A stretch of 64,000 nt of DNA from the NCBI RefSeq assembly GCF_001665395.1, contig NZ_LZSG01000042.1:57883-121882 (forward strand), read 5' to 3'. The stretch's first letter is position 1; each line of letters opens with the position of its first letter. A program made the translations under genes and the position numbers. The DNA comes from Mycobacterium sp. 1164966.3. GTDB taxonomy: Bacteria > Actinomycetota > Actinomycetes > Mycobacteriales > Mycobacteriaceae. Shown here piece by piece: positions 16,561 to 24,323 of the stretch. The notes beneath the pieces are model-generated. The model ran no database searches. It saw nothing but the letters and a program-made list of their open reading frames with translations, and was not told the DNA's origin.

Positions 16561-17196
16561 ATGAATATCGGGGTGAACACGGCAGTGCTGTTGTTCGGCG
16601 ACCGATCGGCACCCCACCCGCTGGCCGGCCTGTCCACGCATCGGCTCGACTCGTTCGACATCGGCCTGCCGCCATGCCGACGACTGGTCGTCGTTGGCGA
16701 CGACGCCGAGCTGGCCGCCGTGTTGACCCGACTGCTGCGCGCCGACCGGCTGGACGTCGAAGTGGCTTATGTGCCGCGCCGGCGCACCCGGGCGACCCGG
16801 GTCTACCGGCTGCCGGCCGGCCGCGGGGCGGCGCGCCGCGCGCGGCGAGGCTCAGCTAGGCGAGTGCCACTGATCCGCGACGAGACCGGTTCAGTGATCG
16901 TGGGCCGGGCCCGCTGGCTGCCGCCGCAGGACGCCCAGTCGGTACACGGCGAGGCGGTGGTGGACGACAAGGTGCTGTTCGACGGCGACGTCGCCGAGGT
17001 GTGGATCGAGCCGACGCTGGGCCTGCCGGGCCTGCGGGCAGCGTTGGCCGGTCCGTGGCGTCGCTGGATCAGTGGGCGCGCCGCTCAGTTGGGCACCACC
17101 GGGGTGATCGTGGTCCGTGACGGTGTCCCGGCTGCCCGCACGGCTCGCCGGTCGACGTTCTATCGGCACGTGGAGGGCTGGCTGCTGGTCCGGTAG
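16561..17196 (+). CDS. Conserved hypothetical protein (Rv0358 homologue)
   Basis: 211 residues, starting at ATG 16561 behind GCGAGGA. The middle third is Arg-rich (VPRRRTRATRVYRL and RRARRGSARRV). No signal peptide, membrane segment or catalytic motif was recognised. It directly precedes the site-2 protease gene, with a 9-nt gap, and this pair is kept in H37Rv (Rv0358-Rv0359), so the two may act together. Function unknown. Confidence 0.75.
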   Translation: MNIGVNTAVLLFGDRSAPHPLAGLSTHRLDSFDIGLPPCRRLVVVGDDAELAAVLTRLLRADRLDVEVAYVPRRRTRATRVYRLPAGRGAARRARRGSARRVPLIRDETGSVIVGRARWLPPQDAQSVHGEAVVDDKVLFDGDVAEVWIEPTLGLPGLRAALAGPWRRWISGRAAQLGTTGVIVVRDGVPAARTARRSTFYRHVEGWLLVR

Positions 17197-17199
17197 TTT
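17194..17199 (+). promoter_or_regulatory. -10 box TAGTTT within the preceding stop codon
   Basis: TAGTTT uses the TAG stop of the previous gene and ends 6 nt before the GTG at 17206. It may drive a leaderless transcript of the protease gene. Confidence 0.45.
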
Positions 17200-17205
17200 C
17201 GACCG

Positions 17206-17958
17206 GTGCGACCTAGCCCGATCTTTTTGGCCCTGGTCGGGCTGACGGCCGTCGGCGGCGTGTTGGCGTGGCTGGCCGGGGCGAGCGTACGACCGCTGTC
17301 CTACGCCGGGGTGTTCATCTTCGTGATCGCCGGGTGGCTGGTGTCCCTCTGCCTGCACGAATTCGGCCATGCCTATACGGCCTGGCGGTTCGGCGACCAC
17401 GACGCCGCGGTGCGCGGCTACCTGACCCTGGATCCGCGCCGCTACAGCCATCCGGGCCTCTCCCTGGTGGTACCGATGATTTTCATCGCACTGGGCGGAA
17501 TCGGTCTGCCGGGCGCCGCGGTGTATCTGCAGACATCGTTCATGACACCTACCCGTCGCTCGCTGGTCAGCCTGGCCGGGCCGGCGGCCAACGTGGTGCT
17601 CGCGGTCCTGCTGTTGACCGCCTGCGGGTTGCTCTACGACCCGAAGCACCCGGTGCTGTGGGCCGGAGTGGCGTTCCTGGGCTTTCTGCAAATCATGGCG
17701 GTGGTGATCAATCTGCTGCCCATTCCCGGGCTGGACGGCTACGACGCGCTGGAGCCGCACCTGAGTCCTCAGACGCAACGGGCGCTGGCGCCTGCGAAGC
17801 AATGGGGCGTGCTCATCCTGCTGGTGTTGCTCTTCACGCCGCTGCTCGGCCAGTGGCTCTTCGCGCCGGTGTCATGGCTCTTCGATCTTTCCGGCGTATC
17901 CGACGGCCTGTGGAAGGCGGGCTACCAGCTTACGCTGTTCTGGCGCCAATGGCTCTGA
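17206..17958 (+). CDS. Site-2 protease-family membrane metalloprotease (Rv0359 homologue)
   Basis: 250 residues with about six membrane segments. The zinc site is visible: HEFGH near residues 49-53 (HExxH) and, in a later helix, LLPIPGLDGYDALEPHL (the NPxPGLDG motif, third ligand Asp). Members cut substrates inside the membrane; actinobacterial ones of this short type have no known substrate. The GTG start at 17206 lies next to a TAGTTT box. It is coupled in position with the Rv0358 homologue and followed by a CDF exporter that is not at this place in H37Rv. Confidence 0.87.
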   Translation: MRPSPIFLALVGLTAVGGVLAWLAGASVRPLSYAGVFIFVIAGWLVSLCLHEFGHAYTAWRFGDHDAAVRGYLTLDPRRYSHPGLSLVVPMIFIALGGIGLPGAAVYLQTSFMTPTRRSLVSLAGPAANVVLAVLLLTACGLLYDPKHPVLWAGVAFLGFLQIMAVVINLLPIPGLDGYDALEPHLSPQTQRALAPAKQWGVLILLVLLFTPLLGQWLFAPVSWLFDLSGVSDGLWKAGYQLTLFWRQWL

Positions 17959-17966
17959 ACCTTGCC

Positions 17967-17991
17967 ATATATGCGTCAATGCGCATATATT
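17967..17991 (+). promoter_or_regulatory. Perfect inverted-repeat operator overlapping the CDF promoter
   Basis: ATATATGCG (17967-17975) and its exact complement CGCATATAT (17982-17990) flank TCAATG. The right arm overlaps a TATATT -10 box (17986-17991) that ends 7 nt before the ATG at 17999. AT-rich repeats with TATGCG-like arms are typical targets of ArsR/SmtB-family metal sensors. A bound repressor would block the promoter. No ArsR gene is in the window. Confidence 0.75.
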
Positions 17992-17998
17992 TCTGGCC

Positions 17999-18886
17999 AT
18001 GGGCGCCGGCCACAGTCATACCTCGACCGGCGATCGCGTAATTCCGCGCATGATCATGGCCGCTGCGATCCTGGCGGCGTTCTTCGTCGTGGAGCTGACC
18101 ACCGCGGTGCTGATCAACTCGATCGCGCTGCTGGCCGACGCGGGCCACATGCTCACCGACGTGGTGGCGGTGTTCATGGGACTGGCCGCTGTGGTGCTGG
18201 CCCGGCGGGGCAGCTCGTCGCCCGCCCGCACCTACGGCTGGCATCGCGCCGAGGTGTTCACCGCGATGGCCAACGCCGCGCTGCTGATCGGGGTCGCGAC
18301 CTTCATCCTCTACGAGGCCATCCGTCGACTCAGTGCGGCGCCGTCGGTCCCGGGTGTGCCGATGGTCGTGGTGGCGCTGGCCGGGCTGGCGGCCAACTTC
18401 GCCGTCGCCCTGCTGCTGCGTTCCCACGCGACCGACAGCCTGGCCGTCAAGGGCGCCTACATGGAAGTCGTGGCCGACACGGTGGGCAGCCTCGGCGTGC
18501 TGATCGCTGGCGTGGTCACGATCACGACGCACTGGCCGTACGCCGACGTGGTGGTTGCGGTGCTGGTCGCGCTGTGGGTGCTGCCGCGGGCGTTGTCGCT
18601 GGCCCGCGAGGCCCTGCGCATCCTCTCCGAGGCGTCGCCCACGCACATCGATGTCGAAGAGCTACGGGCAGCGCTGGGTACCGTCGACGGCGTCAGCGAG
18701 GTGCACGACTTGCACGTGTGGACGCTGTCGCCCGGGAAGGACATGTGCACCGTGCACCTGACCAGCAACGGGAACTCCGGGCGGATACTGCAGGACGCGC
18801 GTGCCGTGCTTTCGGCTCGCGGGTTGGATCACGCCACCGTGCAGGTCGAACGCCCGGACGGCGGCGGCTGCGCCGACAGTTTCTAG
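17999..18886 (+). CDS. Cation diffusion facilitator (Zn/Co/Cd-type) exporter
   Basis: 295 residues with six membrane helices and a C-terminal cytosolic domain. LLADAGHMLTD (helix 2) and VVADTVGSLGV (helix 5, preceded by HATDSLAVKGAY) supply the His/Asp metal site of CDF antiporters. The C-terminal VHDLHVWTLSPGKDMCTVHL is the usual metallochaperone-like domain. It exports a divalent metal, most likely Zn(II), in exchange for protons. The His-containing N-terminus (GAGHSHTST) is short. The palindrome directly upstream suggests metal-responsive repression. The stop shares CTAG with the convergent next gene. In H37Rv no CDF gene lies here. Confidence 0.9.
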   Translation: MGAGHSHTSTGDRVIPRMIMAAAILAAFFVVELTTAVLINSIALLADAGHMLTDVVAVFMGLAAVVLARRGSSSPARTYGWHRAEVFTAMANAALLIGVATFILYEAIRRLSAAPSVPGVPMVVVALAGLAANFAVALLLRSHATDSLAVKGAYMEVVADTVGSLGVLIAGVVTITTHWPYADVVVAVLVALWVLPRALSLAREALRILSEASPTHIDVEELRAALGTVDGVSEVHDLHVWTLSPGKDMCTVHLTSNGNSGRILQDARAVLSARGLDHATVQVERPDGGGCADSF

Positions 18887-19296
18887 AGTCCCAGCGCGGA
18901 GCGGGCCGCGGGGTCGCAGTCGTCGAGCAGATCCAGGCATCGTGCGTACTCGTCGGTCTCGCCGATGGCGTCGGCGGCCCGCGCCAGCGCCGCCACACAT
19001 CGCAGGAAGCCGCGGTTGGGCTCGTGCGAGTAGGGCACCGGGCCGAAACCCTTCCAGCCGTTGCGGCGCAGCTGGTCCAGGCCACGGTGGTAGCCGGTGC
19101 GGGCGTAGGCATAGGCGGTGATCGCCTTGTCGTCGGCCAGCGCCTCCTCGGCAAGAGCAGCCCAGGCCACGGATGCCGTCGGATGTGCGGCAGCGACGAT
19201 GCCAGGGTTTTCGTTGGCGAGCAGTTCCGCCTCGGCCTCGCTGTCACCAGGTAGCAGGATCGGATCGGGTCCTAAAAGATCACCCATCGGCGTCAT
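18883..19296 (-). CDS. DUF3151-type conserved hypothetical (Rv0360c homologue)
   Basis: 137 residues. It is rich in short helices (ALAEEALADDKAITAYAYARTGYHRGLDQLRRNGWKG shown in part) and acidic; no signal or membrane segment. The stretch AYARTGYHRGLDQLRRNGW is strongly conserved in the actinobacterial DUF3151 family. Function unknown. It is convergent with the CDF gene, sharing a CTAG stop overlap, and divergent from the Rv0361 homologue. Confidence 0.78.
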   Translation of the reverse strand: MTPMGDLLGPDPILLPGDSEAEAELLANENPGIVAAAHPTASVAWAALAEEALADDKAITAYAYARTGYHRGLDQLRRNGWKGFGPVPYSHEPNRGFLRCVAALARAADAIGETDEYARCLDLLDDCDPAARSALGL

Positions 19297-19365
19297 GCGT
19301 TCTATTTTGCCGCCGGGTTTGCCGACGCCCTAGCTCGCCATGCCCCCAACCGGCAATACGGTCGC

Positions 19366-19371
19366 TAAGCT
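19366..19371 (+). promoter_or_regulatory. -10 box TAAGCT, leaderless layout
   Basis: TAAGCT ends 7 nt before the ATG at 19379; there is no ribosome site. Confidence 0.55.
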
Positions 19372-19378
19372 ATCGCCC

Positions 19379-20221
19379 ATGGCTGACAAACCCCAGCCCG
19401 ATCGCGGTGGCCCGCCGAACCCTGGCGACCCGGCCGGAGAGCGCGGCGCTGGTCGTGGAGCAGGACCTGGCGAAGACCAACCTTCGATGCCCAGTGACGC
19501 CGAAACCGTCGTCATCAACAAAGGCGAACCCGACCAGGATTCGGAGACCAACCCCGAACTGCTGCGCGAACGCCGCTTCACGGCCCCAGGCTTCGACGCC
19601 AACGAGACGGCGATCATTTTGACCGGCCCGGACGCCGAGACCGAGATCATCCCCAAGTCCCCGTCGGGCTCCCAGACCCCCGGACAGCCCGCGCCGCCGG
19701 TCCAGGGTCTCCCCCCGAAAACTGCGGTACCGCAGGCGATCCCGGCCCGCGACGGGGCAAAGTCACCGGCATCCAGGAATCAGAAGTTGGGTTGGGTGCT
19801 GGCGATAATCGTCGTCGTTTTGGCGTTGACGGCGATCGCGGTCCTGCTCACTGTTTTGCTGACCCGTATGCATCACCCGAAAGCCTCGCAGGAAGACCGG
19901 GTGCGGCAGACCATCCGGCAGTTGGATGCGGCGCTGCAATCCGGCGACCTGGCAACGCTGCGCAGCATCACCTGTGGCACCACCCGGGACAGCTACGTGG
20001 ATTACGACGAGCGCGCATGGCAGGAGACCTATCACCGGGTGGCGGCGGCCAAACAGATTCCGGTCATCGACACCATCGACCAGGTCGCCGTCAACGGCCA
20101 GCATGCCGAGGCCAACGTCACCACCTTCATGGCCTACGACCCGCAGGTTCGCTCGACGCGCAGCATCGACCTGCAGTTCCGCGACGATCAGTGGAAGGTC
20201 TGCCAGTCCCCCAGCGGCTAG
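19379..20221 (+). CDS. Membrane-anchored protein with NTF2-like outer domain (Rv0361 homologue)
   Basis: 280 residues. A long polar N-terminal part rich in Pro, Gly and acidic residues (1-135) is followed by one membrane helix (WVLAIIVVVLALTAIAVLLTVLL, about 140-162) and an outer domain of about 110 residues (DRVRQTIRQLDAALQSGDLA..., ending SIDLQFRDDQWKVCQS) that resembles DUF4878/NTF2-like folds. Topology is probably inside to outside. Function unknown. The 13 residues upstream of ATG 19379 are excluded because the -10 box lies there. In H37Rv mgtE follows Rv0361; here fba follows directly. Confidence 0.75.
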   Translation: MADKPQPDRGGPPNPGDPAGERGAGRGAGPGEDQPSMPSDAETVVINKGEPDQDSETNPELLRERRFTAPGFDANETAIILTGPDAETEIIPKSPSGSQTPGQPAPPVQGLPPKTAVPQAIPARDGAKSPASRNQKLGWVLAIIVVVLALTAIAVLLTVLLTRMHHPKASQEDRVRQTIRQLDAALQSGDLATLRSITCGTTRDSYVDYDERAWQETYHRVAAAKQIPVIDTIDQVAVNGQHAEANVTTFMAYDPQVRSTRSIDLQFRDDQWKVCQSPSG

Positions 20222-20241
20222 GGTTCAGACCTGCCAAGCTT

Positions 20242-20303
20242 CGCCGAACGTGTTCTGAGGGCGAGCTTTTCGCGATTTTTCCGCCCTGAGAGCACGTTCG
20301 GCG
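20242..20303. terminator. Convergent-gene hairpin, CGCCGAACGTG arms
   Basis: CGCCGAACGTG (20242-20252) is exactly complementary to 20293-20303. An inner stem CTGAGGGCG/CGCCCTGAG adds eight of nine pairs, leaving a T-rich loop (AGCTTTTCGCGATTTTT). It lies between the convergent Rv0361 homologue and fba and could terminate both. Third member of the family seen at 417 and 1300. Confidence 0.75.
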
Positions 20304-20309
20304 CGAGGG

Positions 20310-21344
20310 TTAGCCCGACAACGCCTTTCCGGCGCAGTGCAGGTCGTTGCAAGCCTCCATCACCCGCTCGACCATCCCGGCTTCAGCCTTCTTCAGGTAG
20401 CTGCGCGGGTCATACACCTTCTTGGCGCCCACTTCGCCGTCGACTTTGAGGACACCGTCGTAGTTGGTGAACATGTGATCGACGATCGGACGGGTGAACG
20501 CGTACTGCGTATCGGTGTCGACGTTCATCTTGACCACGCCGTAGCGCAGCGCCTCCTCGATCTCCGACTTCTCCGAGCCAGAACCGCCGTGGAAGACGAA
20601 ATCGAAGGGCTTGGCGTCATCGGACAGTCCGAGTTTGGCCGCTGCCACCTGCTGCCCCTGGGCCAGGATGTCGGGGCGCAGCTTCACATTGCCGGGCTTG
20701 TAGACGCCGTGCACGTTGCCGAACGTCGCGGCCAGCAGATACTTGCCGTGCTCCCCATGGCCGAGCGCGTCGATGGTCTTCTCGAAGTCGTCCGGTGTGG
20801 TGTAGAGCTTCTCGTTGATCTCGTGCGCGACGCCGTCTTCTTCGCCGCCTACCACGCCGATCTCGATTTCGAGGATGATCTTGGCGGCCGCGGCTTCCTT
20901 GAGCAACTCCTGCGCGATCTCGAGGTTCTCGTCGATCGGCACCGCGGAGCCGTCCCACATGTGTGACTGGAACAGCGGGTTCTTGCCCGCTGAAACGCGC
21001 TCGGATGAGATCGCCAGCAGAGGACGGACGTAGCTGTCGAGCTTGTCCTTCGGGCAGTGGTCGGTGTGCAGCGCGACATTGACCGGGTATTTGGCCGCGA
21101 CGATGTGGGCGAACTCGGCCAGCGCAAGCGCGCCGGTCACCATGTCCTTCACGCCCAGACCGGAGCCGAACTCCGCGCCCCCGGTCGAAAACTGGACGAT
21201 GCCGTCGCTGCCGGCGTCGGCGAAGCCTTTGATTGCTGCGTTGATGGTCTCCGACGAGGTGCAGTTGATGGCCGGGAAGGCGTACGCATTCTCCTTTGCA
21301 CGTTTCAGCATCTCGGCGTAGACCTCGGGCGTTGCGATGGGCAT
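20310..21344 (-). CDS. fba: Class II fructose-bisphosphate aldolase
   Basis: 344 residues, the length of M. tuberculosis Fba. The zinc ligands lie in ALHTDHCPK, in FGNVHGVY and in FVFHGGSGS; VKMNVDTDTQYAF closes the active site. It splits fructose-1,6-bisphosphate in glycolysis and works in reverse in gluconeogenesis. ATG 21344 has an AGGAGGA ribosome site 7 nt upstream. An extension into the upstream region would lack family similarity. Single transcription unit ending at the 20242-20303 hairpin. Confidence 0.97.
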   Translation of the reverse strand: MPIATPEVYAEMLKRAKENAYAFPAINCTSSETINAAIKGFADAGSDGIVQFSTGGAEFGSGLGVKDMVTGALALAEFAHIVAAKYPVNVALHTDHCPKDKLDSYVRPLLAISSERVSAGKNPLFQSHMWDGSAVPIDENLEIAQELLKEAAAAKIILEIEIGVVGGEEDGVAHEINEKLYTTPDDFEKTIDALGHGEHGKYLLAATFGNVHGVYKPGNVKLRPDILAQGQQVAAAKLGLSDDAKPFDFVFHGGSGSEKSEIEEALRYGVVKMNVDTDTQYAFTRPIVDHMFTNYDGVLKVDGEVGAKKVYDPRSYLKKAEAGMVERVMEACNDLHCAGKALSG

Positions 21345-21409
21345 GGATCTTCCTCCTGAATGCTGGGTTTCATCAGTATCGCAACAGCCAGAGTTGTGTC
21401 GAGCCACGG

Positions 21410-21415
21410 TATGTT
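21410..21415 (+). promoter_or_regulatory. -10 box TATGTT, leaderless layout
   Basis: TATGTT ends 8 nt before the ATG at 21424, without a ribosome site. Confidence 0.5.
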
Positions 21416-21423
21416 GTGAGGTC

Positions 21424-22119
21424 ATGAGCACCGCCGTGGTGGCCTTGGGCAACATCCTCGACCCGATGTACTGGTTGGGCGCCCATGGTGTCTTCGGCTC
21501 GGCCGTGCTGCCCGGGATCCTGATCATTGTCTTCATCGAGACCGGTTTGCTGTTTCCATTTCTGCCGGGCGAGTCGCTGTTGTTCACCGGCGGACTGCTG
21601 GCCGCCCACCCAGACCCACCGGTCAGTATCTGGGTGCTGGCACCCGCCGTGGCGGCGACCGCGGTGCTGGGCGATCAGACCGGGTATTTCATCGGGCGCC
21701 GGATCGGCCCGGCGCTGTTCAAGAAGGAAGATTCCCGGTTCTTCAAAAAGCACTACGTGACCGAGTCGCACGCCTTCTTCGAGAAGTACGGCCCGTGGGC
21801 GATCATCCTGGCCCGGTTCGCGCCGTTCATCCGGACGTTTACGCCGGTGGTCGCCGGCGTGTCCTACATGCGCTATCCGGTGTTTCTGGGATTCGACATC
21901 GTCGGCGGCATCGCCTGGGGCGGGGGTGCGACGCTGGCCGGATACTTCCTGGGCAACGTGCCGTTCGTCCACCACAACCTGGAAAAGATCATCCTGGCCA
22001 TCCTGTTCGTATCGCTGCTGCCGGCGTTCATTTCGGCGATTCGGATCTACCGGTCCCGGCACCGCGGGCCGAAGCCAGAGCCGACGGATGAGCCGGATCG
22101 GGCTGCGTTAACCGACTGA
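21424..22119 (+). CDS. DedA-family membrane protein (Rv0364 homologue)
   Basis: 231 residues with about five hydrophobic segments. ETGLLFPFLPGESLLFTGGLLA, GDQTGYFIGRRIG and ILARFAPFIRTFTPVVAGVSYM (the conserved F/Y-x-R-x-x-P/A-x-x-R region) define the DedA/VTT superfamily. Some members flip undecaprenyl phosphate or phosphatidylethanolamine across the membrane; the substrate here is unknown. The start is set by the nearby -10 box. Its last 12 nt overlap the convergent GH76 gene. Confidence 0.88.
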   Translation: MSTAVVALGNILDPMYWLGAHGVFGSAVLPGILIIVFIETGLLFPFLPGESLLFTGGLLAAHPDPPVSIWVLAPAVAATAVLGDQTGYFIGRRIGPALFKKEDSRFFKKHYVTESHAFFEKYGPWAIILARFAPFIRTFTPVVAGVSYMRYPVFLGFDIVGGIAWGGGATLAGYFLGNVPFVHHNLEKIILAILFVSLLPAFISAIRIYRSRHRGPKPEPTDEPDRAALTD

Positions 22120-23235
22120 CTCCGGTTCGTCGTCGAGCACCGCGACGCTGTGGGCTGCCTCCATCAACATCCACCCGGAAAGCTGCACCGAAAGGTCCCG
22201 CTCGGGAACCTCCGAAGCGTTGACCGCGCCCCCAACGAATTGCGCCCGCTTACCGCCAGCGCTGGGCAGCTCCGCGTCGCGATCCCAGAACGCCCCGAAC
22301 ACGGGCAACGCGTCGACCGTTTGCCGGTACTCCCACGCGGACTTCGCCGACGACAGCACCAGCGCGGCGGCGCTGCGCCGAGCCGACGCGTCGCCGGCGG
22401 AGTCCCCCGGCAGTGCGGTGGCCACGAGCGCGAGGTATCGGGCCGTGACGCCGGCGAACAACCCGCCGTCGCCGCCGCCGGCGCCTTGCAGCACACCCGA
22501 CGGCGCCATGTGCTCGTTGACGGCGTTGACCAGCCGGTGCACCCGCTCCGCATGCCGCGGGTCGCCGGTGCGTGCGGCAAGCTCGGTTTCCAGCCCCAGC
22601 ACCACACCCTGGCAGTAGGTGTACTGCGCGCGGACCAGCGAACCGCCCTTGATGCCGTCGAACACCAGGTGCGTCTCCGGATCGATCAGCGTGCGGTCGA
22701 TCCAGTCGGCCATCTGCACGGCGCGCTGCAGCCGGTCGCCGAAGCGCGTCAGGAAGATGCCCGCCGGGCCGTTGGCCGGTGCGTTGAAGAACTGGTCCTG
22801 CTTACGCCACGGGATCCCGCCGCCGTCCTCGGGGACCCAAGCCTTGATGAACTGGTCTGCGAGTTTGGGGAGGGCACGCCGTCGCTCGACACCGGCCACC
22901 CGGGCGGCACGTTCCAGCGCCAAGGCCAGCCAAGCCATGTCGTCGTAGTAGTTGTTCGTCCAGGAGAAGTTGTTGCGCAGCCGGTGGGAACGCACCTGCC
23001 GATTGATCCTGACCCGTCGCTCCGGCTGCGGGTCACGCAACTGCGCGTCGATCAGGCAATCCAGCAGATGCGCCTGCCACCAGTAGTGCCAGGTGCCGAA
23101 CAACCGGTCTCTCCGGTCCGACGGCCAGGCCACCACCCCGAGCTGGGTGCCAGGCATCGCCCATAGCCGTTTGAGGTGTCGTTGCGTGACGGCGGCTTCC
23201 GCACTCGCCGCCCGGTTCGCCCAAACCTGCTCCAT
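22108..23235 (-). CDS. GH76-type glycoside hydrolase (Rv0365c homologue)
   Basis: 375 residues. WHYWWQAHLLDCLIDAQ, WTNNYYDDMAWLALALERA (the Asp-Asp pair that is catalytic in alpha-1,6-mannanases) and QYTYCQGVVLGLE match family GH76. Such enzymes cut alpha-1,6-mannan, which in mycobacteria is the backbone of lipomannan and lipoarabinomannan. There is no visible signal peptide, so it would act in the cytosol, which is odd for a mannanase and may point to turnover of internal glycans. It overlaps the dedA end by 12 nt. Confidence 0.83.
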   Translation of the reverse strand: MEQVWANRAASAEAAVTQRHLKRLWAMPGTQLGVVAWPSDRRDRLFGTWHYWWQAHLLDCLIDAQLRDPQPERRVRINRQVRSHRLRNNFSWTNNYYDDMAWLALALERAARVAGVERRRALPKLADQFIKAWVPEDGGGIPWRKQDQFFNAPANGPAGIFLTRFGDRLQRAVQMADWIDRTLIDPETHLVFDGIKGGSLVRAQYTYCQGVVLGLETELAARTGDPRHAERVHRLVNAVNEHMAPSGVLQGAGGGDGGLFAGVTARYLALVATALPGDSAGDASARRSAAALVLSSAKSAWEYRQTVDALPVFGAFWDRDAELPSAGGKRAQFVGGAVNASEVPERDLSVQLSGWMLMEAAHSVAVLDDEPESVG

Positions 23236-23274
23236 GGGTTAAATCCTGCCTTAGTGGCGGGAGCAACCGGCGGC

Positions 23275-23280
23275 TAATGT
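23275..23280 (+). promoter_or_regulatory. -10 box TAATGT, leaderless layout
   Basis: TAATGT ends 8 nt before the ATG at 23289. Confidence 0.5.
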
Positions 23281-23288
23281 TTGTGCCC

Positions 23289-23504
23289 ATGAGCGTGTAC
23301 AAGGTGATCGACATCATCGGGACCAGTCCGACGTCCTGGGAGCAGGCCGCGGCGGAGGCGGTGCAGCGGGCGCGGGAAAGCGTCGACGACATCCGCGTGG
23401 CCCGCGTGATCGAACAGGACATGTCGGTGGACAACGCCGGGAAGATCACCTTCCGCATCAAGTTGGAGGTCTCGTTCAAGATGCGGCCCGCGCGGCCTAG
23501 CTGA
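23289..23504 (+). CDS. secE2: Dodecin-like protein (annotated SecE2)
   Basis: 71 residues. VYKVIDIIGTSPTSWEQAAAEAV and KITFRIKLEVSFKM are typical of dodecins, small proteins that assemble as hollow dodecamers and store flavins or related ligands. The M. tuberculosis counterpart Rv0379 carries the misleading name SecE2 but was crystallised as a calcium-binding dodecin. There is no membrane segment, so a SecE role is not supported. In H37Rv, Rv0366c-Rv0378 lie between this gene and Rv0365c; here the two are neighbours. Confidence 0.88.
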   Translation: MSVYKVIDIIGTSPTSWEQAAAEAVQRARESVDDIRVARVIEQDMSVDNAGKITFRIKLEVSFKMRPARPS

Positions 23505-23523
23505 CGCATGGGGTTGATCGGGA

Positions 23524-23668
23524 GCGTTGGCTGTGAATCGTAGGCTTTGCCGGTGAATCGTGGGCGTTGCCGGTGAAGGCAGGGTGGGAAAATCGCCAAA
23601 TCCTCACCGCTGCTTCACAATCAACGCCCTAGCTTCACACGCAAGGCCCTAGCGTCACACGCAAAGCG
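23524..23668. repeat. Large inverted repeat, each arm three 20-bp units
   Basis: The left arm (about 23524-23578) and right arm (about 23611-23668) are roughly complementary and each consists of three 20-bp units; the core unit reads GCGTTGATTGTGAAGCTAGG on the complementary strand of the right arm. A 32-nt loop separates the arms. It lies between the convergent secE2 and methyltransferase genes, and ends 10 bp before the latter's stop. The same architecture recurs at 38554-38699. Confidence 0.75.
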
Positions 23669-23678
23669 GCCGCGAGGT

Positions 23679-24323
23679 TCACCAGGCGCGCGACATGTCC
23701 GCGTGCTGCCTGATCCAGGCATGCATCGCAATCCCGGCCGCGACGCCGGCGTTGATGCTGCGAGTCGAGCCGAACTGAGCGATCGACACCGTGACCGCCG
23801 CACCTGCGCGAATGTCGTCGGTGATGCCGGGGCCTTCCTGACCAAATACCAGCAGGCAATCCCGCGGCAGCTCAGTCTGCTCCAGGCGCGCAGCCCCCGG
23901 GACGTTGTCCACCGCGACGACGGTCAAACCGGCGCCGGCAGCGAAATCAAGCAGTTCGGCCGTGGTTTCGTGGTGGCACAAGCGTTGGTAGCGATCGGTC
24001 ACCATGGCGCCGCGGCGATTCCACCGTCGGCGACCGACGATGTGCACGGTATGCACCGCGAAGGCATTGGCGGTGCGCACTACCGATCCGATGTTGGCGT
24101 CGTGGCCGAAGTTCTCGATCGCCACATGCAGCGCATGACGACGCCCGTCGATGTCGGCGACGATCGCCTCCCGCGTCCAGTACCGGTACGCGTCGACGAC
24201 ATTGCGAGTATCACCGTCCCGCAACAAGTTCGGGTCGTATCGCGGATCTTCGGGAAGGTCTCCCAGCCACGGCCCGACCCCGCCGGACGGTATCCCCCAT
24301 TCGGTGGGGCCGGGCTCACTCAC
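23679..24323 (-). CDS. SpoU/TrmH-family RNA 2'-O-methyltransferase (Rv0380c homologue)
   Basis: 214 residues. The three SPOUT motifs are seen: IENFGHDANIGSVVRTANAF (motif 1), LVFGQEGPGIT (motif 2) and FGSTRSINAGVAAGIAMHAW (motif 3, the knot). It methylates ribose in a tRNA or rRNA; the target is unknown. The GTG at 24323 overlaps the upstream lipoprotein stop as GTGA, which decides the start over longer versions. Last gene of a leftward pyrE-lipoprotein-methyltransferase run. Confidence 0.88.
   Translation of the reverse strand: MSEPGPTEWGIPSGGVGPWLGDLPEDPRYDPNLLRDGDTRNVVDAYRYWTREAIVADIDGRRHALHVAIENFGHDANIGSVVRTANAFAVHTVHIVGRRRWNRRGAMVTDRYQRLCHHETTAELLDFAAGAGLTVVAVDNVPGAARLEQTELPRDCLLVFGQEGPGITDDIRAGAAVTVSIAQFGSTRSINAGVAAGIAMHAWIRQHADMSRAW

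Noticed and set aside
23289..23504. SecE translocase subunit, as the name secE2 implies
   Set aside because: The product has no membrane segment and matches dodecin.
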